Shown here in pieces: positions 1 to 9,105 of a stretch of DNA of 64,000 nucleotides; position 1 is the stretch's first letter; each line of letters starts with the position of its first letter. The translations under genes were made by a program, and so were the position numbers. A model generated the notes under the pieces. The model did no database searches. It was not told the DNA's origin and saw only the letters and a list, made by a program, of their open reading frames with translations. This stretch comes from CAWEPK01 sp963835595 (GTDB lineage Bacteria > Desulfobacterota > Syntrophorhabdia > Syntrophorhabdales > WCHB1-27). The DNA lies in assembly GCA_963835595.1 (NCBI GenBank), contig CAWIGL010000002.1, positions 930,001 through 994,000 on the forward strand, written 5' to 3'.

Positions 1-135
1 CTCCTTCTTGCTCCCCTGTATGCTGGGATGCTGGGACTGGGATTTTCCGCCTTGCTTGCTTGGATGATATTATGTACGATTTTCCGGACCAAGACCTTAT
101 CCCCTTATAGAAGTCCCGCGACCGGTGTCGGTTAA
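1..135 (+). CDS. C-terminal end of a membrane protein (partial)
   Basis: Frame 1 is open from the window edge to a TAA at 133-135 and gives the last 44 residues of a protein. They contain a hydrophobic stretch (LGLGFSALLAWMILCTIF) followed by a short polar, basic tail, so this is probably the last membrane segment and cytoplasmic end of a polytopic protein. Position at the head of an exopolysaccharide locus suggests a flippase, polymerase or membrane glycosyltransferase, but no family motif is left to decide this. Confidence 0.5.
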   Translation, partial: LLLAPLYAGMLGLGFSALLAWMILCTIFRTKTLSPYRSPATGVG

Positions 136-498
136 CATTTCCCGATGATGATCATCACTGTTATCGGCGTTGCGTGGCGCGGCAATTTTGCCCTGTCAAA
201 GCACGCGGTGGATCCCAGGATCGCTTGGAAAGACATAATTTCTCAAGCATATGGCCATCTGGAAAAGTTCGATGAATCATAATGAAATGCGCATAAGAGA
301 AAGGGCTGTTCATGGCGCACGTCTACTGTAAATCGGCCGATACAGCGTACATCACAGACTTTCACTGATTCAGCGAGCAACGAATAGGACATCGTGAAGC
401 AATCGCTAAATCGGCGTCTGCAGTACGGGGGTGAGTCGTAATAATGCCGGCTTAGCGCAGATATTTTTCGCTTAGCCGGACGGCCGAACACGGAATTC
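136..498. other. Gap with no convincing gene
   Basis: All frames carry frequent stops. The longest candidate on the + strand is a 45-codon ORF at 145-282 starting MMIITVIGVAW and ending in a helical segment (WKDIISQAYGHLEKF). That tail resembles the C-terminal helix of some glycosyltransferases, so it could be a decayed remnant. I see no ribosome binding site, terminator hairpin or clear promoter. Confidence 0.35.
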
Positions 499-1698
499 AT
501 GTCTCCATCGAGATCTAGCATGTCTTTTTCATATCAACAATTTCCGTCCGAGATGTGCATATCGAATAGTAAGCCCGATATAGAATTCGAGTTCTCTCTC
601 ATATCGTCTCGGTTTGCGAGGCGAGATTCATTCTTTACGAGGCCCCTTATACCGTCGCAACGAGAGGCAATAGCGGAGGTAATAGATCTCATGCGTAGCG
701 GTAAATGGACGTTTGAAGCGGTTCCCTGTTTGTGCGGATGTACCAGGCTTAGAGTAATAACCATTCAGGACCGTTTCAGTTTACCGGCTCCTATCTCCTG
801 CTGCAGGTCGTGCGGTCTACTCCAAACAAATCCCAGGATGACAGCTTCTGCCTATAGCGATTTCTATTCGAGATATTATCGCAACATCTACATGGCATGG
901 ACACCACAGCTTCTGTTCGAGAATCAACAAACGCGAGGGATGGTATTAAGAAATTGGTTGAAGCAAAAGGCGGGCATTCAATTTGGGAAAGGCTCGCGTG
1001 TTTTTGAGATTGGCACGGGAGCCGGTGGTATTTTGAGCGTATTCGCTAAAAATGGTTGCGACGTTACGGGGTGTGATTTTGATCCACTTTTTCTCGAGTA
1101 CGGTAGAGAGCAAGGGCTAAAGCTTCTTGAGGGTGGTTCGTCTACTTTAATCGGACATGAACCGGCCGACCTCGTTGTTCTTTGTCACGTCCTAGAACAT
1201 TTGCCATCCCCTATTAAGGAATTACAGGCAATATGCCGGTTACTTAAACCTAACGGGCTGGTATATGTCCAGGTGCCGGGCGTGGACTACGAGCTAATGC
1301 ACTATCATCCGAATGGACATTATCTGTTCGACTTCTTGGATTACGCACAGAACGCACATATTTATCATTTTGACTTGCCGGAACTTCTCCACATAGCTCA
1401 AGAGGCCGGGGTCGAACCAATAGCGTACGATAAACAGGTGACGGCCTTGTTCAGGTTGGCGAGGGAGAAGAGTCTTACTGATTCCGAAGAAGGTGCGGAC
1501 AAAAAGGGGGATGAAAGTCTTCGCCAACTGAAGCGTCTCCGGGCCATGGAACTTAGGCGAAAATACAGCAGGTGGGTTGAAGAACCGCTTCGAGCCGCAA
1601 TACCAGTGTCGTACAGGCTATTATACTCATTTTCCCGTAATGCGGCCAAAAAGCTGCGGATTAAGGATGCCATAAAGGATATCTTGTCAAAAACTTAG
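499..1698 (+). CDS. SAM-dependent methyltransferase with N-terminal Cys motif
   Basis: Class I SAM methyltransferase of 399 aa. Residues about 168-177 (VFEIGTGAGG) form the SAM-binding loop, an acidic residue follows in GCDFDP, and LCHVLEHLPSP is the post-motif typical of the Methyltransf_23 type. Before it, Cys77/79/81 and Cys101/102/105 form a likely zinc-binding knuckle, as seen in C-methyltransferases of sugar-nucleotide pathways. The first ATG has no clear ribosome site; ATG 520 is an alternative. It opens the EPS gene run and probably methylates a sugar or glycan precursor. The exact substrate cannot be read from sequence. Confidence 0.75.
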   Translation: MSPSRSSMSFSYQQFPSEMCISNSKPDIEFEFSLISSRFARRDSFFTRPLIPSQREAIAEVIDLMRSGKWTFEAVPCLCGCTRLRVITIQDRFSLPAPISCCRSCGLLQTNPRMTASAYSDFYSRYYRNIYMAWTPQLLFENQQTRGMVLRNWLKQKAGIQFGKGSRVFEIGTGAGGILSVFAKNGCDVTGCDFDPLFLEYGREQGLKLLEGGSSTLIGHEPADLVVLCHVLEHLPSPIKELQAICRLLKPNGLVYVQVPGVDYELMHYHPNGHYLFDFLDYAQNAHIYHFDLPELLHIAQEAGVEPIAYDKQVTALFRLAREKSLTDSEEGADKKGDESLRQLKRLRAMELRRKYSRWVEEPLRAAIPVSYRLLYSFSRNAAKKLRIKDAIKDILSKT

Positions 1699-1720
1699 GA
1701 AATAGAATAGAGCAAGCGAT

Positions 1721-2830
1721 TTGCGAATATCCTACATCGTAACCGATCTGGGCATGGGTGGGACGCAGGCCTGGGTTGAATATGTATCATTGGGACTGGT
1801 CAAGCGGGGGCATAGAGTTACTGTGATAGCCGAACGCGCCCCCCATGACCGCAGGGATAGCCTGGAAAGCCGGGGAGTCACTGTTGAGGCATTTGAAAGC
1901 CCGCCCGACCTTGATGCATACAGGAGAATAGTGCGAGCAGCAGATGCGCAGGTGATCCACCTCAACATCTGGGAACGTTTTTCAGAATTAATCCGACTAC
2001 GTGAGGTCTGCGGAGCGTCTGTCGCTCTTTCGTATCACAGCGTGCCCAAGACGCCCTGGAAGCTGTGGGCCGCTCGCATGGTGAGGCCCTCAAGAGACCA
2101 ATGGGGCATGGCCGGCTGGTTCACCCTTGCCGAAGGGAGACATTTTATCGACGCTCACATTGGCTGTTGCGAAGCGTCCGCAAGGGGAATTCGAAGAAGG
2201 CTATGGCCGTTCATGCAAAACAAGATATTCTCATTGCCGAACGCCATTCCGATGCCTGAACCCATATCTCCGGCAGTTCTCAATGGCCCGCTTCGTTTTT
2301 TGCAGGTTGGCGCTTTGAATGAGCGAAAGAATCCCCGGCTAACTCTTGAAGCCTACGACAGGGTGCAAAAACTCCTCCCGGGGTCATCTTTGACATTCGT
2401 TGGCGATGGGCCGTTATATGACGACCTGGCAAATCATATACGGGAGAGATCCCTTCAGAATGTCGCGCTGGTTGGAGAAGTCAACGACCCGAGCTCTTAT
2501 TACATGAAGAGCAATATACTGGTTTTGCCGAGCAGAGGTGAGGGTCTTCCCTATACCCTCCTTGAGGGAGCCGGCAGGGGGTTGCCTCTTATCGCGTCAG
2601 GAGTGGATGGGAACCCCGAAATATGCATCGATGGTTATAACGGAATTCTGTTGAAGGACCTGAACGTAAACATACTCCAAAAAGCTATGCTGAGTATTGC
2701 GGTCAATCAGCAGCTCAGGCTGGAGATGAGCAAGAATAGCCGCAGGCTTGTACAAGAAAGGTTTGAGATAGCCAAGTTCGTAAAAAGACTTGAGAATATC
2801 TATGAGGTAATGATAGAGCGGAATGGATAA
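1721..2830 (+). CDS. GT4 family glycosyltransferase
   Basis: GT-B fold glycosyltransferase of 369 aa. The N-terminal glycine-rich acceptor loop reads DLGMGGTQAWVEY, the interdomain switch VGALNERKNPRLTL, and the donor nucleotide-sugar site near residues 268-291 is PSRGEGLPYTLLEG with the E-x7-E pattern. It begins at TTG 1721, because the GT-B N-terminal beta strand starts directly there and no ATG lies nearby upstream. The stop overlaps the next start by 8 bp, so the two are co-translated. Predicted to act at the cytoplasmic membrane face, adding a sugar to a lipid-linked EPS unit. Confidence 0.85.
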   Translation: MRISYIVTDLGMGGTQAWVEYVSLGLVKRGHRVTVIAERAPHDRRDSLESRGVTVEAFESPPDLDAYRRIVRAADAQVIHLNIWERFSELIRLREVCGASVALSYHSVPKTPWKLWAARMVRPSRDQWGMAGWFTLAEGRHFIDAHIGCCEASARGIRRRLWPFMQNKIFSLPNAIPMPEPISPAVLNGPLRFLQVGALNERKNPRLTLEAYDRVQKLLPGSSLTFVGDGPLYDDLANHIRERSLQNVALVGEVNDPSSYYMKSNILVLPSRGEGLPYTLLEGAGRGLPLIASGVDGNPEICIDGYNGILLKDLNVNILQKAMLSIAVNQQLRLEMSKNSRRLVQERFEIAKFVKRLENIYEVMIERNG

Positions 2831-3695
2831 TGTTGCAAAAAAGGGCTGTAATCTGTTGCCCACGATTTCCATCATCACCCCGAGTTACAATCAAGCCGGC
2901 TATATCGAAACCACCATTAGGTCTGTTTTATCTCAAGACTATCCAAATGTCGAATATATCGTCATGGACGGAGGCAGCACCGACGGCTCTGCCGAGATCA
3001 TCAAAAGATATGCCGGCCGGCTGAGCCACTGGGAAAGTGCACCTGACAAAGGCCAGGCGGATGCCGTCTACCGTGGATTCGAACGGGCCACGGGCGAGAT
3101 CCTCGGCTGGGTCAACTCGGATGATTTCCTTTTACCCGGCTGTCTACAAAAGGTAGGCAAATGGTTCAACAGGCACCCCGCGGAAGAATGGGTTGTGGGC
3201 GGTTCGGTCCTGATCGATAAGTACGGCAAGCCCATAGTTGATGCTCGCCGGAAATTGCCGATGGCGGATCTCGGGCTAAAGGTTACTTTCAAGCGCCTCC
3301 TGCTCCACAATTGCGGCGGTTTTCACCAGCCGGCCAGCTTCTGGAGGCGTGATGCCTTTTTTGCTGCCGGAGGATTCGACAGGTCTTTGAGGTTCTGCTT
3401 TGATTACGACATGTATTTCCGTCTCGCCGGACGTAGGGACAGCGGCCATATTATGTCCTTTCTCGCCGCTTTTCGCGACCACGGCGAAAGCAAGACGCGC
3501 ACTCTCGACCATGTCTTTCGGGAAGAGAATGAAATGCTGTGGCAGAAATACGGCAGGTATTCCTCTTATTCCGATAAATACAGGGATGTCTTTTCGAGGG
3601 ATCAGGGGCGGTCGGACCTGCGGCGGTACAGGCTGGTCCGGTTGGGTTTCTTCCTGAATGTTATAAGACATCCCCTGACAGGCGCTGCCGAATGA
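2823..3695 (+). CDS. GT2 family glycosyltransferase
   Basis: GT-A fold inverting glycosyltransferase of 290 aa. The nucleotide-binding strand is ISIITPSYNQAGY (residues about 15-27), followed by VMDGGSTDGS and the metal-binding NSDD at about residue 98. The C-terminal part has the FDYDMYFRLA pattern where the catalytic base usually lies. Short and without membrane segments, so a soluble, membrane-associated enzyme. It overlaps the upstream GT4 by 8 bp and its TGA overlaps the ATG of the next gene, so it sits in the middle of a coupled EPS operon. Confidence 0.88.
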   Translation: MDNVAKKGCNLLPTISIITPSYNQAGYIETTIRSVLSQDYPNVEYIVMDGGSTDGSAEIIKRYAGRLSHWESAPDKGQADAVYRGFERATGEILGWVNSDDFLLPGCLQKVGKWFNRHPAEEWVVGGSVLIDKYGKPIVDARRKLPMADLGLKVTFKRLLLHNCGGFHQPASFWRRDAFFAAGGFDRSLRFCFDYDMYFRLAGRRDSGHIMSFLAAFRDHGESKTRTLDHVFREENEMLWQKYGRYSSYSDKYRDVFSRDQGRSDLRRYRLVRLGFFLNVIRHPLTGAAE

Positions 3696-5064
3696 CAGCC
3701 ATAGGGTTGTTATGTATTATCGCAGCCGTCTTGTCTTTAAGATATGTTGCGTTCGGCATCTGCTTTTTATTGGCGGCAAAGTGCATTGTGTCGATACCCT
3801 TCGCATATTCGGCCGTTCCCTTGGGAGTGGGAGTACTTACGGGCCGGATCTTGTAATGCTCGCAATTTGCGCTCGCATCGTAGTCGCGCTGGTAGCCGGA
3901 CAAATCAAATTCAGGGACGGGACCCCGCTGCTCATGCTGGTTTTTTTTATCACGCTGAGCGCCACATTTGCCTATATGTCCCACGGCCAACTGTTTGCCT
4001 TCTATAATACGACAGTATCGATCGCCAGCTACTTTCCTCTTGCGCTGGCCTTCTTCTTATTGACTGAAAAGGAAAAGGCGCTCGTGCTGAAAGTAGGTCT
4101 ATTCGCCGCTTTCGCCGGGATAGGGGTTCAGGAATATCTGATCCTTACGAAGAATACAGGGGCGCTGATGGCCATAAATCCATACTATCAAGAGCGGGCA
4201 GCGGCAGGGGTTTTAGCGATGCAATTGGCCCGGGGACAAATGCCGCGCATATTGCCGAGCGGCATACTGCTTATTGCCATGTGCTCGGGTTACACTTTGG
4301 TAATAGCTCTAGCGGGCTCAGGTCTGCGGCAGAGGGCACTGTATGGGGCTCTATATCTCACCTTTACCCTGTTCATGTTATCGACAGGAACAAGATCGTA
4401 CCTGGTTCTTTCGGCTTTGGTATTCGCTTATGCACTGTATTCGGTCAGGCGAATAATTACAGCCGCGAGGCGCACTCTCTTGATTCCGGTGACCGCAATG
4501 GGCGTTGCGCTGATGGCCGTATTCGTTCTGCACAGCGGGATGTTTTCTTCTCTCGTCGAGAGGACCCTAGTCTTGCAAAAACACGGCTACTATGATCCGG
4601 GCATGGCGTCCCGGACTGCTCAAAGCCTGGAGGCCATCCGCATTATCTTAGGATCACCCTTCGGCATCGGTGTCCGAAGGCCGTTATCTCTCATTGGCGC
4701 AAGCCAGATGTGGGACGTACACGGGGTGCTCACGGTCGGTTTCCTGGGGGGGGTGCCGGCTATCATCTGCCTGTTCTGGTTTTTACACAGGCTCTACAAG
4801 AGCTATAGGAAGAAGCGTGCCGCAACGGACATCATATCGTGCGGCGCCGCATTGCTTTACGCCCTCGCCCTTACGATGTTCAACCTTACGTCTGCTTTCA
4901 CATCGGGGGAAAATCTGCTTGCCTTTAATTTATTTGCCGGCTACGTGTTGAGCAAACCGCTTCCGAAAAATAGAGCCGAGACATCGGCAGAATCGGTTAG
5001 CCGATCCGGACTCTTATCACCTTGGAATGGACGTGCTCCTTCACGGCTTACCCCAAGGTCATAA
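3692..5064 (+). CDS. O-antigen polymerase/ligase-like membrane protein (frameshifted)
   Basis: Polytopic membrane protein with many hydrophobic helices and the broad architecture of Wzy/WaaL polymerases; probably polymerises EPS repeat units in the periplasm. The real start is ATG 3692 (ATGA overlap with the GT2 gene). It opens with two strongly hydrophobic segments (GLLCIIAAVLSL and FGICFLLAAKCIV) before that frame stops at about 3854. The rest runs in the frame of PDLVMLAICARI to 5064. One base, probably a G in the GGG at 3841-3843, seems missing. Restoring it joins the halves into about 457 aa. Family assignment rests on topology and context only. Confidence 0.65.
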
Positions 5065-6296
5065 TGATTAATTATATTCTCATCCATGCATATCGGCAAC
5101 CCGAGGATGGCGCTTTTATACGTGTCAGGAATCTTAACTCCGCAATTTCCGAGCTGATCGGAATGGAAGGCATTGAGATAGTCCTTATCTCTTCAAGGTT
5201 TTTTCGTCAAATCTTTCATGCTCGTGATGATAATCATATTTTCAGAAGGAGATTGATCCTGCCTATTCTTTGGACAAACAACCATTTACGGGCCCTAATC
5301 TGGAACAGGATAATGTCCTTATTGACTGCTTTCGTGCTCTCATGCTGTATCAGGCCAAAGATTATCGTCGAGGAAGAATTAGCCGCTTGGGAATTGGCCC
5401 ATTCCATAAAGAAATGGCGGCGCCGAGCCATCTTAATCACAGATTTACACGGCGTAACACCGGAGGAGATCGCCTATACAAGACCGGCCTCGAAGGCGCG
5501 AGAGGCTGCAATAAGGTCAGCTACTAGTGCCCTGAGCCATATCGTTGGCCAAAGCGACGCGATCATCTGCCAGTCTCCTGCCATGATCGATCATCTACAG
5601 CAGAAATACGGCCGCTCCAAGGGCCCTATGCATCCCTTTCCCTGCTCTATGAGACCTGATTTGTTTAGATATAGTCAGCAGGATAGAGATGAGATACGCG
5701 CCTTATTCGGGATCCGTGACGATGACAGCCTCTTTGTATACTGTGGTTCACTGGCAAAATGGCAGAAGGTCGACTACGCAATTAAGGTCTTTGGTCAGCT
5801 TCTAAACTTGTACTCGGCAAAGGCCAAATTTCTGATCCTGACAGCCGAGGATACAAACGAACTTATGGAATTGGCCGCGCAACAGGGATTGGATGAGAAG
5901 CAGTTTATAGTCCGGCAAGTACCTCACGACAAAGTACCGGCGTACTTAAGCGCCTGCGATATCGGATTCTTGATCCGCGAGGATATTACGGTGAACCGGG
6001 TTGCTTCACCGACAAAGCTTGGCGAGTACCTGGCCTGCGGCCTGCCCGTCATAGTGGGCGATGTTGCCAAGAGCTGGGTTGTAGCACGCTCCGACCCCTC
6101 ATGTTTCTGTTTTATAGAAACTGAGAACGCCGAAGCTGCTGCAAGGAATATCCGTGATTTTCTGAGCGCATGGAAGAGCTCGCCGCGGGCGAAGTCGAAT
6201 GCAATGAATCTCGCTCGGACCATGTTGTCCAATACTGTCGAAATCGAGCGATTGTTAAGATTTCTGCAGGTTAGCGTTCTGGACAGGCTGTCCTGA
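5064..6296 (+). CDS. GT4-like glycosyltransferase
   Basis: Protein of 410 aa with a GT-B C-terminal half. YCGSLAKWQKVDYAI marks the start of the donor domain and SPTKLGEYLACGLPVIV is the nucleotide-sugar-binding helix region with a single conserved Glu. The N-terminal half has a hydrophobic stretch near LLTAFVLSCCI, possibly a membrane contact. I choose ATG 5064, which overlaps the polymerase stop (TAATG) and leads straight into the first beta strand MINYILIHAY. A start at 5022 would add an unsupported tail. It continues the co-translated EPS operon. Confidence 0.8.
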   Translation: MINYILIHAYRQPEDGAFIRVRNLNSAISELIGMEGIEIVLISSRFFRQIFHARDDNHIFRRRLILPILWTNNHLRALIWNRIMSLLTAFVLSCCIRPKIIVEEELAAWELAHSIKKWRRRAILITDLHGVTPEEIAYTRPASKAREAAIRSATSALSHIVGQSDAIICQSPAMIDHLQQKYGRSKGPMHPFPCSMRPDLFRYSQQDRDEIRALFGIRDDDSLFVYCGSLAKWQKVDYAIKVFGQLLNLYSAKAKFLILTAEDTNELMELAAQQGLDEKQFIVRQVPHDKVPAYLSACDIGFLIREDITVNRVASPTKLGEYLACGLPVIVGDVAKSWVVARSDPSCFCFIETENAEAAARNIRDFLSAWKSSPRAKSNAMNLARTMLSNTVEIERLLRFLQVSVLDRLS

Positions 6297-6320
6297 TTGT
6301 TTTGACCGAATGTTTCAGTC

Positions 6321-6334
6321 CCTGTTTAAACAGG
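6321..6334. promoter_or_regulatory. 14-bp perfect palindrome in a short gap
   Basis: CCTGTTTAAACAGG is a perfect palindrome in the 68-bp gap between the GT4 gene and the FemAB-like gene. It has no following T-run, so it is not an obvious terminator. It could be an operator for the genes downstream. No repeat copies are seen nearby. Confidence 0.3.
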
Positions 6335-6364
6335 TAGTTGTGTACATAGGGAGCATCGATAGCT

Positions 6365-7114
6365 GTGATCACGCATCGTTTGTTCTTATTTCGCGTCGGC
6401 GAAGTCTGGTTCGATGAGCCGGTTGAAAAGGAGGTGGATATCCTGGTATGTCGGCATAGTCGTCAGCCCGTGCCCGGAAGCAGGTTCAGGGATTCCCATA
6501 CGCTCGTGCTCGACCTTTGCCGCCCGGTCGATGAACTGATGCTGGGGTTGACGAAAGAGAACCGCTATGAGGCACGGCGCGCGCGCGACAAGGACGGCAT
6601 CAAGTGCGAATTCCAGCGCAACGTGGATACGAATGTGCTCGACCGATTTTGTCTTTTCTTCAAGCGGTTTGCCGAGCAAAAAAAAATTCCTCCGGCAAAC
6701 CGGCTTCACCTCTCACGCCTCGCAGGGCAGGACAATCTAGATGTTTCTATTGCAAGGGCGCCGACGGGAGAGGAGCTCGTATTTCACGCACATTACGTAG
6801 GGTTGAGGTGGGCGCGCTTGCTTCACTCGGCATCTCTCTTTCGCGAGCACGAGGACAGCGGGTATAGGAATATGGTGGGACGGGCGAACCGGTTGCTTCA
6901 TTTTGATGATATTCTCCGCTTCAAAGCCGACGGACTCAAGTGCTACGACTTCGGCGGTTATTACATGGGGGATGAGGACAAGGAGAAACTGCGAATCAAC
7001 GAGTTCAAAGCGAGTTTCGGCGGCGCCGTTGAACGGATTTACCAATGCGAGCGCGCTGTGACTCTATGGGGCGCCGTAGGATTGGCTGCAGCGCGCCTTT
7101 TGGGACGGCGTTGA
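6365..7114 (+). CDS. FemAB/GNAT-fold acyl- or aminoacyltransferase-like protein
   Basis: Protein of 249 aa from a GTG start. The segment LTKENRYEARRARDKDGI resembles the FemAB/GNAT-type motif found in proteins that transfer acyl or aminoacyl groups, and YYDFGGYY-like spacing occurs near the end (CYDFGGYYMGDEDKEKL). It is about 100 residues shorter than the usual exosortase-associated FemAB proteins. In an EPS locus it could add an acyl or amino-acid substituent to a sugar. The family call is from motif memory and could be wrong at the subfamily level. Confidence 0.6.
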   Translation: MITHRLFLFRVGEVWFDEPVEKEVDILVCRHSRQPVPGSRFRDSHTLVLDLCRPVDELMLGLTKENRYEARRARDKDGIKCEFQRNVDTNVLDRFCLFFKRFAEQKKIPPANRLHLSRLAGQDNLDVSIARAPTGEELVFHAHYVGLRWARLLHSASLFREHEDSGYRNMVGRANRLLHFDDILRFKADGLKCYDFGGYYMGDEDKEKLRINEFKASFGGAVERIYQCERAVTLWGAVGLAAARLLGRR

Positions 7115-7181
7115 CGCTGCTGGAAGCGTGTATCGCCCTGATTGAGTGGCGGAGAGATATGGAGAAGAGAGAACTCCAGAG

Positions 7182-9098
7182 ATGAAGATCGCTTTGGTAA
7201 CCAGCAGCTTTCTACCGGAACTCGCTGGGGCAGAGCTTGTAGTGCATCATCTCGCAAACGAATGGAGTAAACAGGGGCACGTTGTGCGGGTGCTTAATAC
7301 AGTGACCAATGATGTCTGCCATCCGGAAGCATTGTATAGTGTGAGACGTTACAGTATTGCACGCGGAGCGACGCGCTACGGTTACCACTCATTCCCCTGG
7401 CTTCAGTATAGCGTCTACAGCCTCGCCAGACAGATAAAAAAATTCGAGCCTGACGTCATTTCAGGCCACTTTGCGCTTCCTGTCGCTTTCTACCTGGCAA
7501 ACCTCCGGCCCCGAAGGAGATGGATCATTACGAGCCACGGGTCTGACATCACAGGGTCCGGACCAGGCTCGATGAGACGCCAATACAATGTCGACGCGTA
7601 TCTCGGCTCCTGCATCAACGAAGCCTTCCGCGCCATAGCAATAAGCTCCGCCGCCGCCCGTGATCTTCAAAGCCTTGGCGTCGATCCGGCAAAGATAGTT
7701 TCAATTCCTAACGGTGTCGACACCGAAAGGTTCCGCCGCCGGTCCGCAACCGACATAAGGGCCCGCTTCGGCTTGCCCCCCGGCTCCTCCTACATCCTGA
7801 CGGTGGCGCGGAACAACCCTGTAAAGAATCTTGAGATGGGCATCAGGGTATTTTCACGGATAGCGGCCACATATCAATATGTGTACTATCTGGTTATTGG
7901 GAAAGATGTGACCCGGCTGAAGGATAAGGCTCGGGACTCTGGGGTTGAAGGGCGGGTTGTGTTGCAGGAGGAATTGCTGGGCGACGATCTGGTAGCCGCC
8001 TACCAACAGGCAACATTGTATTTGTCGACATCTGTCCGGGAAGGCTGTCCTCTAACGATCCTTGAAGCGATGGCTTCAGGTCTCGGTCAGGTGGCGACCG
8101 ATGTGCCCGGAAATGAGGACCTGGTCGACAACGAGAAAACGGGCTTCCTGGTTGCTAAAGACGACGAGAACAGGATGGCCGAGGCTATCAGGCTGCTGCT
8201 CGATAATGGGGATATGCGTGAAGCCATGAGGCAGGCTAACGTAGAAAAGAGTGAATCTTACACCTGGGGGGAAATCGGTCGTAGGTATCTCGAAGTCATG
8301 GAGCCTTCCGGGGTTCCCCGAATGCGGCTGCCAGGAAAGACCTCGGCGGCTTACCTCTTACGTTTTGACGACATCTGCCCGGCTATGAACTGGAAGATTT
8401 GGCGGCAGATCGAGGCTCTGCTGGTCGTTGCGAAGATTAAACCATTACTGGCAGTCGTACCGAACAACCTGGATCCGACATTGAACGTGTCGGACGCGAA
8501 CCCGGACTTTTGGGACGAGGTCAGGCGTTGGCAGTCCATGGGATGGGGCATCGCGATGCACGGCTATCAGCATGTGTACACAACCCGCAAAGCAGGTATA
8601 GTCGGCATAAATCGTTACAGCGAATTTGCAGGATTACCGGAGCATGAACAGGAACAGAAAATAAAGGCGGGTTTAGATATATTCAACCACAACGGCATCT
8701 CCACGAACATGTGGATCGCACCTGCTCATTCTTTCGATAAAACAACAATATCTGTTCTAAAAAAGAATAATATCTCGATCGTAAACGACGGATGGTTTGG
8801 AGTTCCGGGTCTTGACGGGAATGATATGTTTTGGATTCCCCAGCAATTATGGGACTTCAGAAAACAGCGGCGAGGGGTGTGGACCGTCTGTTATCACTTT
8901 AATGCCTGGGACGCTTCGGACGTTGAGAAGCTGCGCCGCTACATTCACTCTTATCGCTTCTCGGTCACAGATGTAGAATCGGTCATCCATGCTTACGGCG
9001 ATAGGCGTATTGATCCCGTCGATTCGCTTTACTTCAAGATGAGAAAACTCAAGTATCAGACATTGAAGCTCGCAGCGCAGAAAGCAAGTACGGATTGA
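7182..9098 (+). CDS. GT4 glycosyltransferase fused to polysaccharide-deacetylase-like domain
   Basis: Bifunctional protein of 638 aa. Residues 1 to about 385 are a GT-B glycosyltransferase (SSFLPELAGAELVVHHLA at the N-terminus, NPVKNLEMGIRVFSRI, and the donor site VREGCPLTILEAMASG). Residues about 390-600 are a deacetylase-like barrel of the DUF2334 type: RFDDICP carries the Asp pair and AMHGYQH the metal-binding histidines near residue 457, followed by APAHSFD. Start at ATG 7182 because the first beta strand MKIALVTSSF begins there. The fusion suggests that one polypeptide adds an N-acetyl sugar and removes an acetyl group. Confidence 0.78.
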   Translation: MKIALVTSSFLPELAGAELVVHHLANEWSKQGHVVRVLNTVTNDVCHPEALYSVRRYSIARGATRYGYHSFPWLQYSVYSLARQIKKFEPDVISGHFALPVAFYLANLRPRRRWIITSHGSDITGSGPGSMRRQYNVDAYLGSCINEAFRAIAISSAAARDLQSLGVDPAKIVSIPNGVDTERFRRRSATDIRARFGLPPGSSYILTVARNNPVKNLEMGIRVFSRIAATYQYVYYLVIGKDVTRLKDKARDSGVEGRVVLQEELLGDDLVAAYQQATLYLSTSVREGCPLTILEAMASGLGQVATDVPGNEDLVDNEKTGFLVAKDDENRMAEAIRLLLDNGDMREAMRQANVEKSESYTWGEIGRRYLEVMEPSGVPRMRLPGKTSAAYLLRFDDICPAMNWKIWRQIEALLVVAKIKPLLAVVPNNLDPTLNVSDANPDFWDEVRRWQSMGWGIAMHGYQHVYTTRKAGIVGINRYSEFAGLPEHEQEQKIKAGLDIFNHNGISTNMWIAPAHSFDKTTISVLKKNNISIVNDGWFGVPGLDGNDMFWIPQQLWDFRKQRRGVWTVCYHFNAWDASDVEKLRRYIHSYRFSVTDVESVIHAYGDRRIDPVDSLYFKMRKLKYQTLKLAAQKASTD

Positions 9099-9105
9099 TA
9101 ACGGT

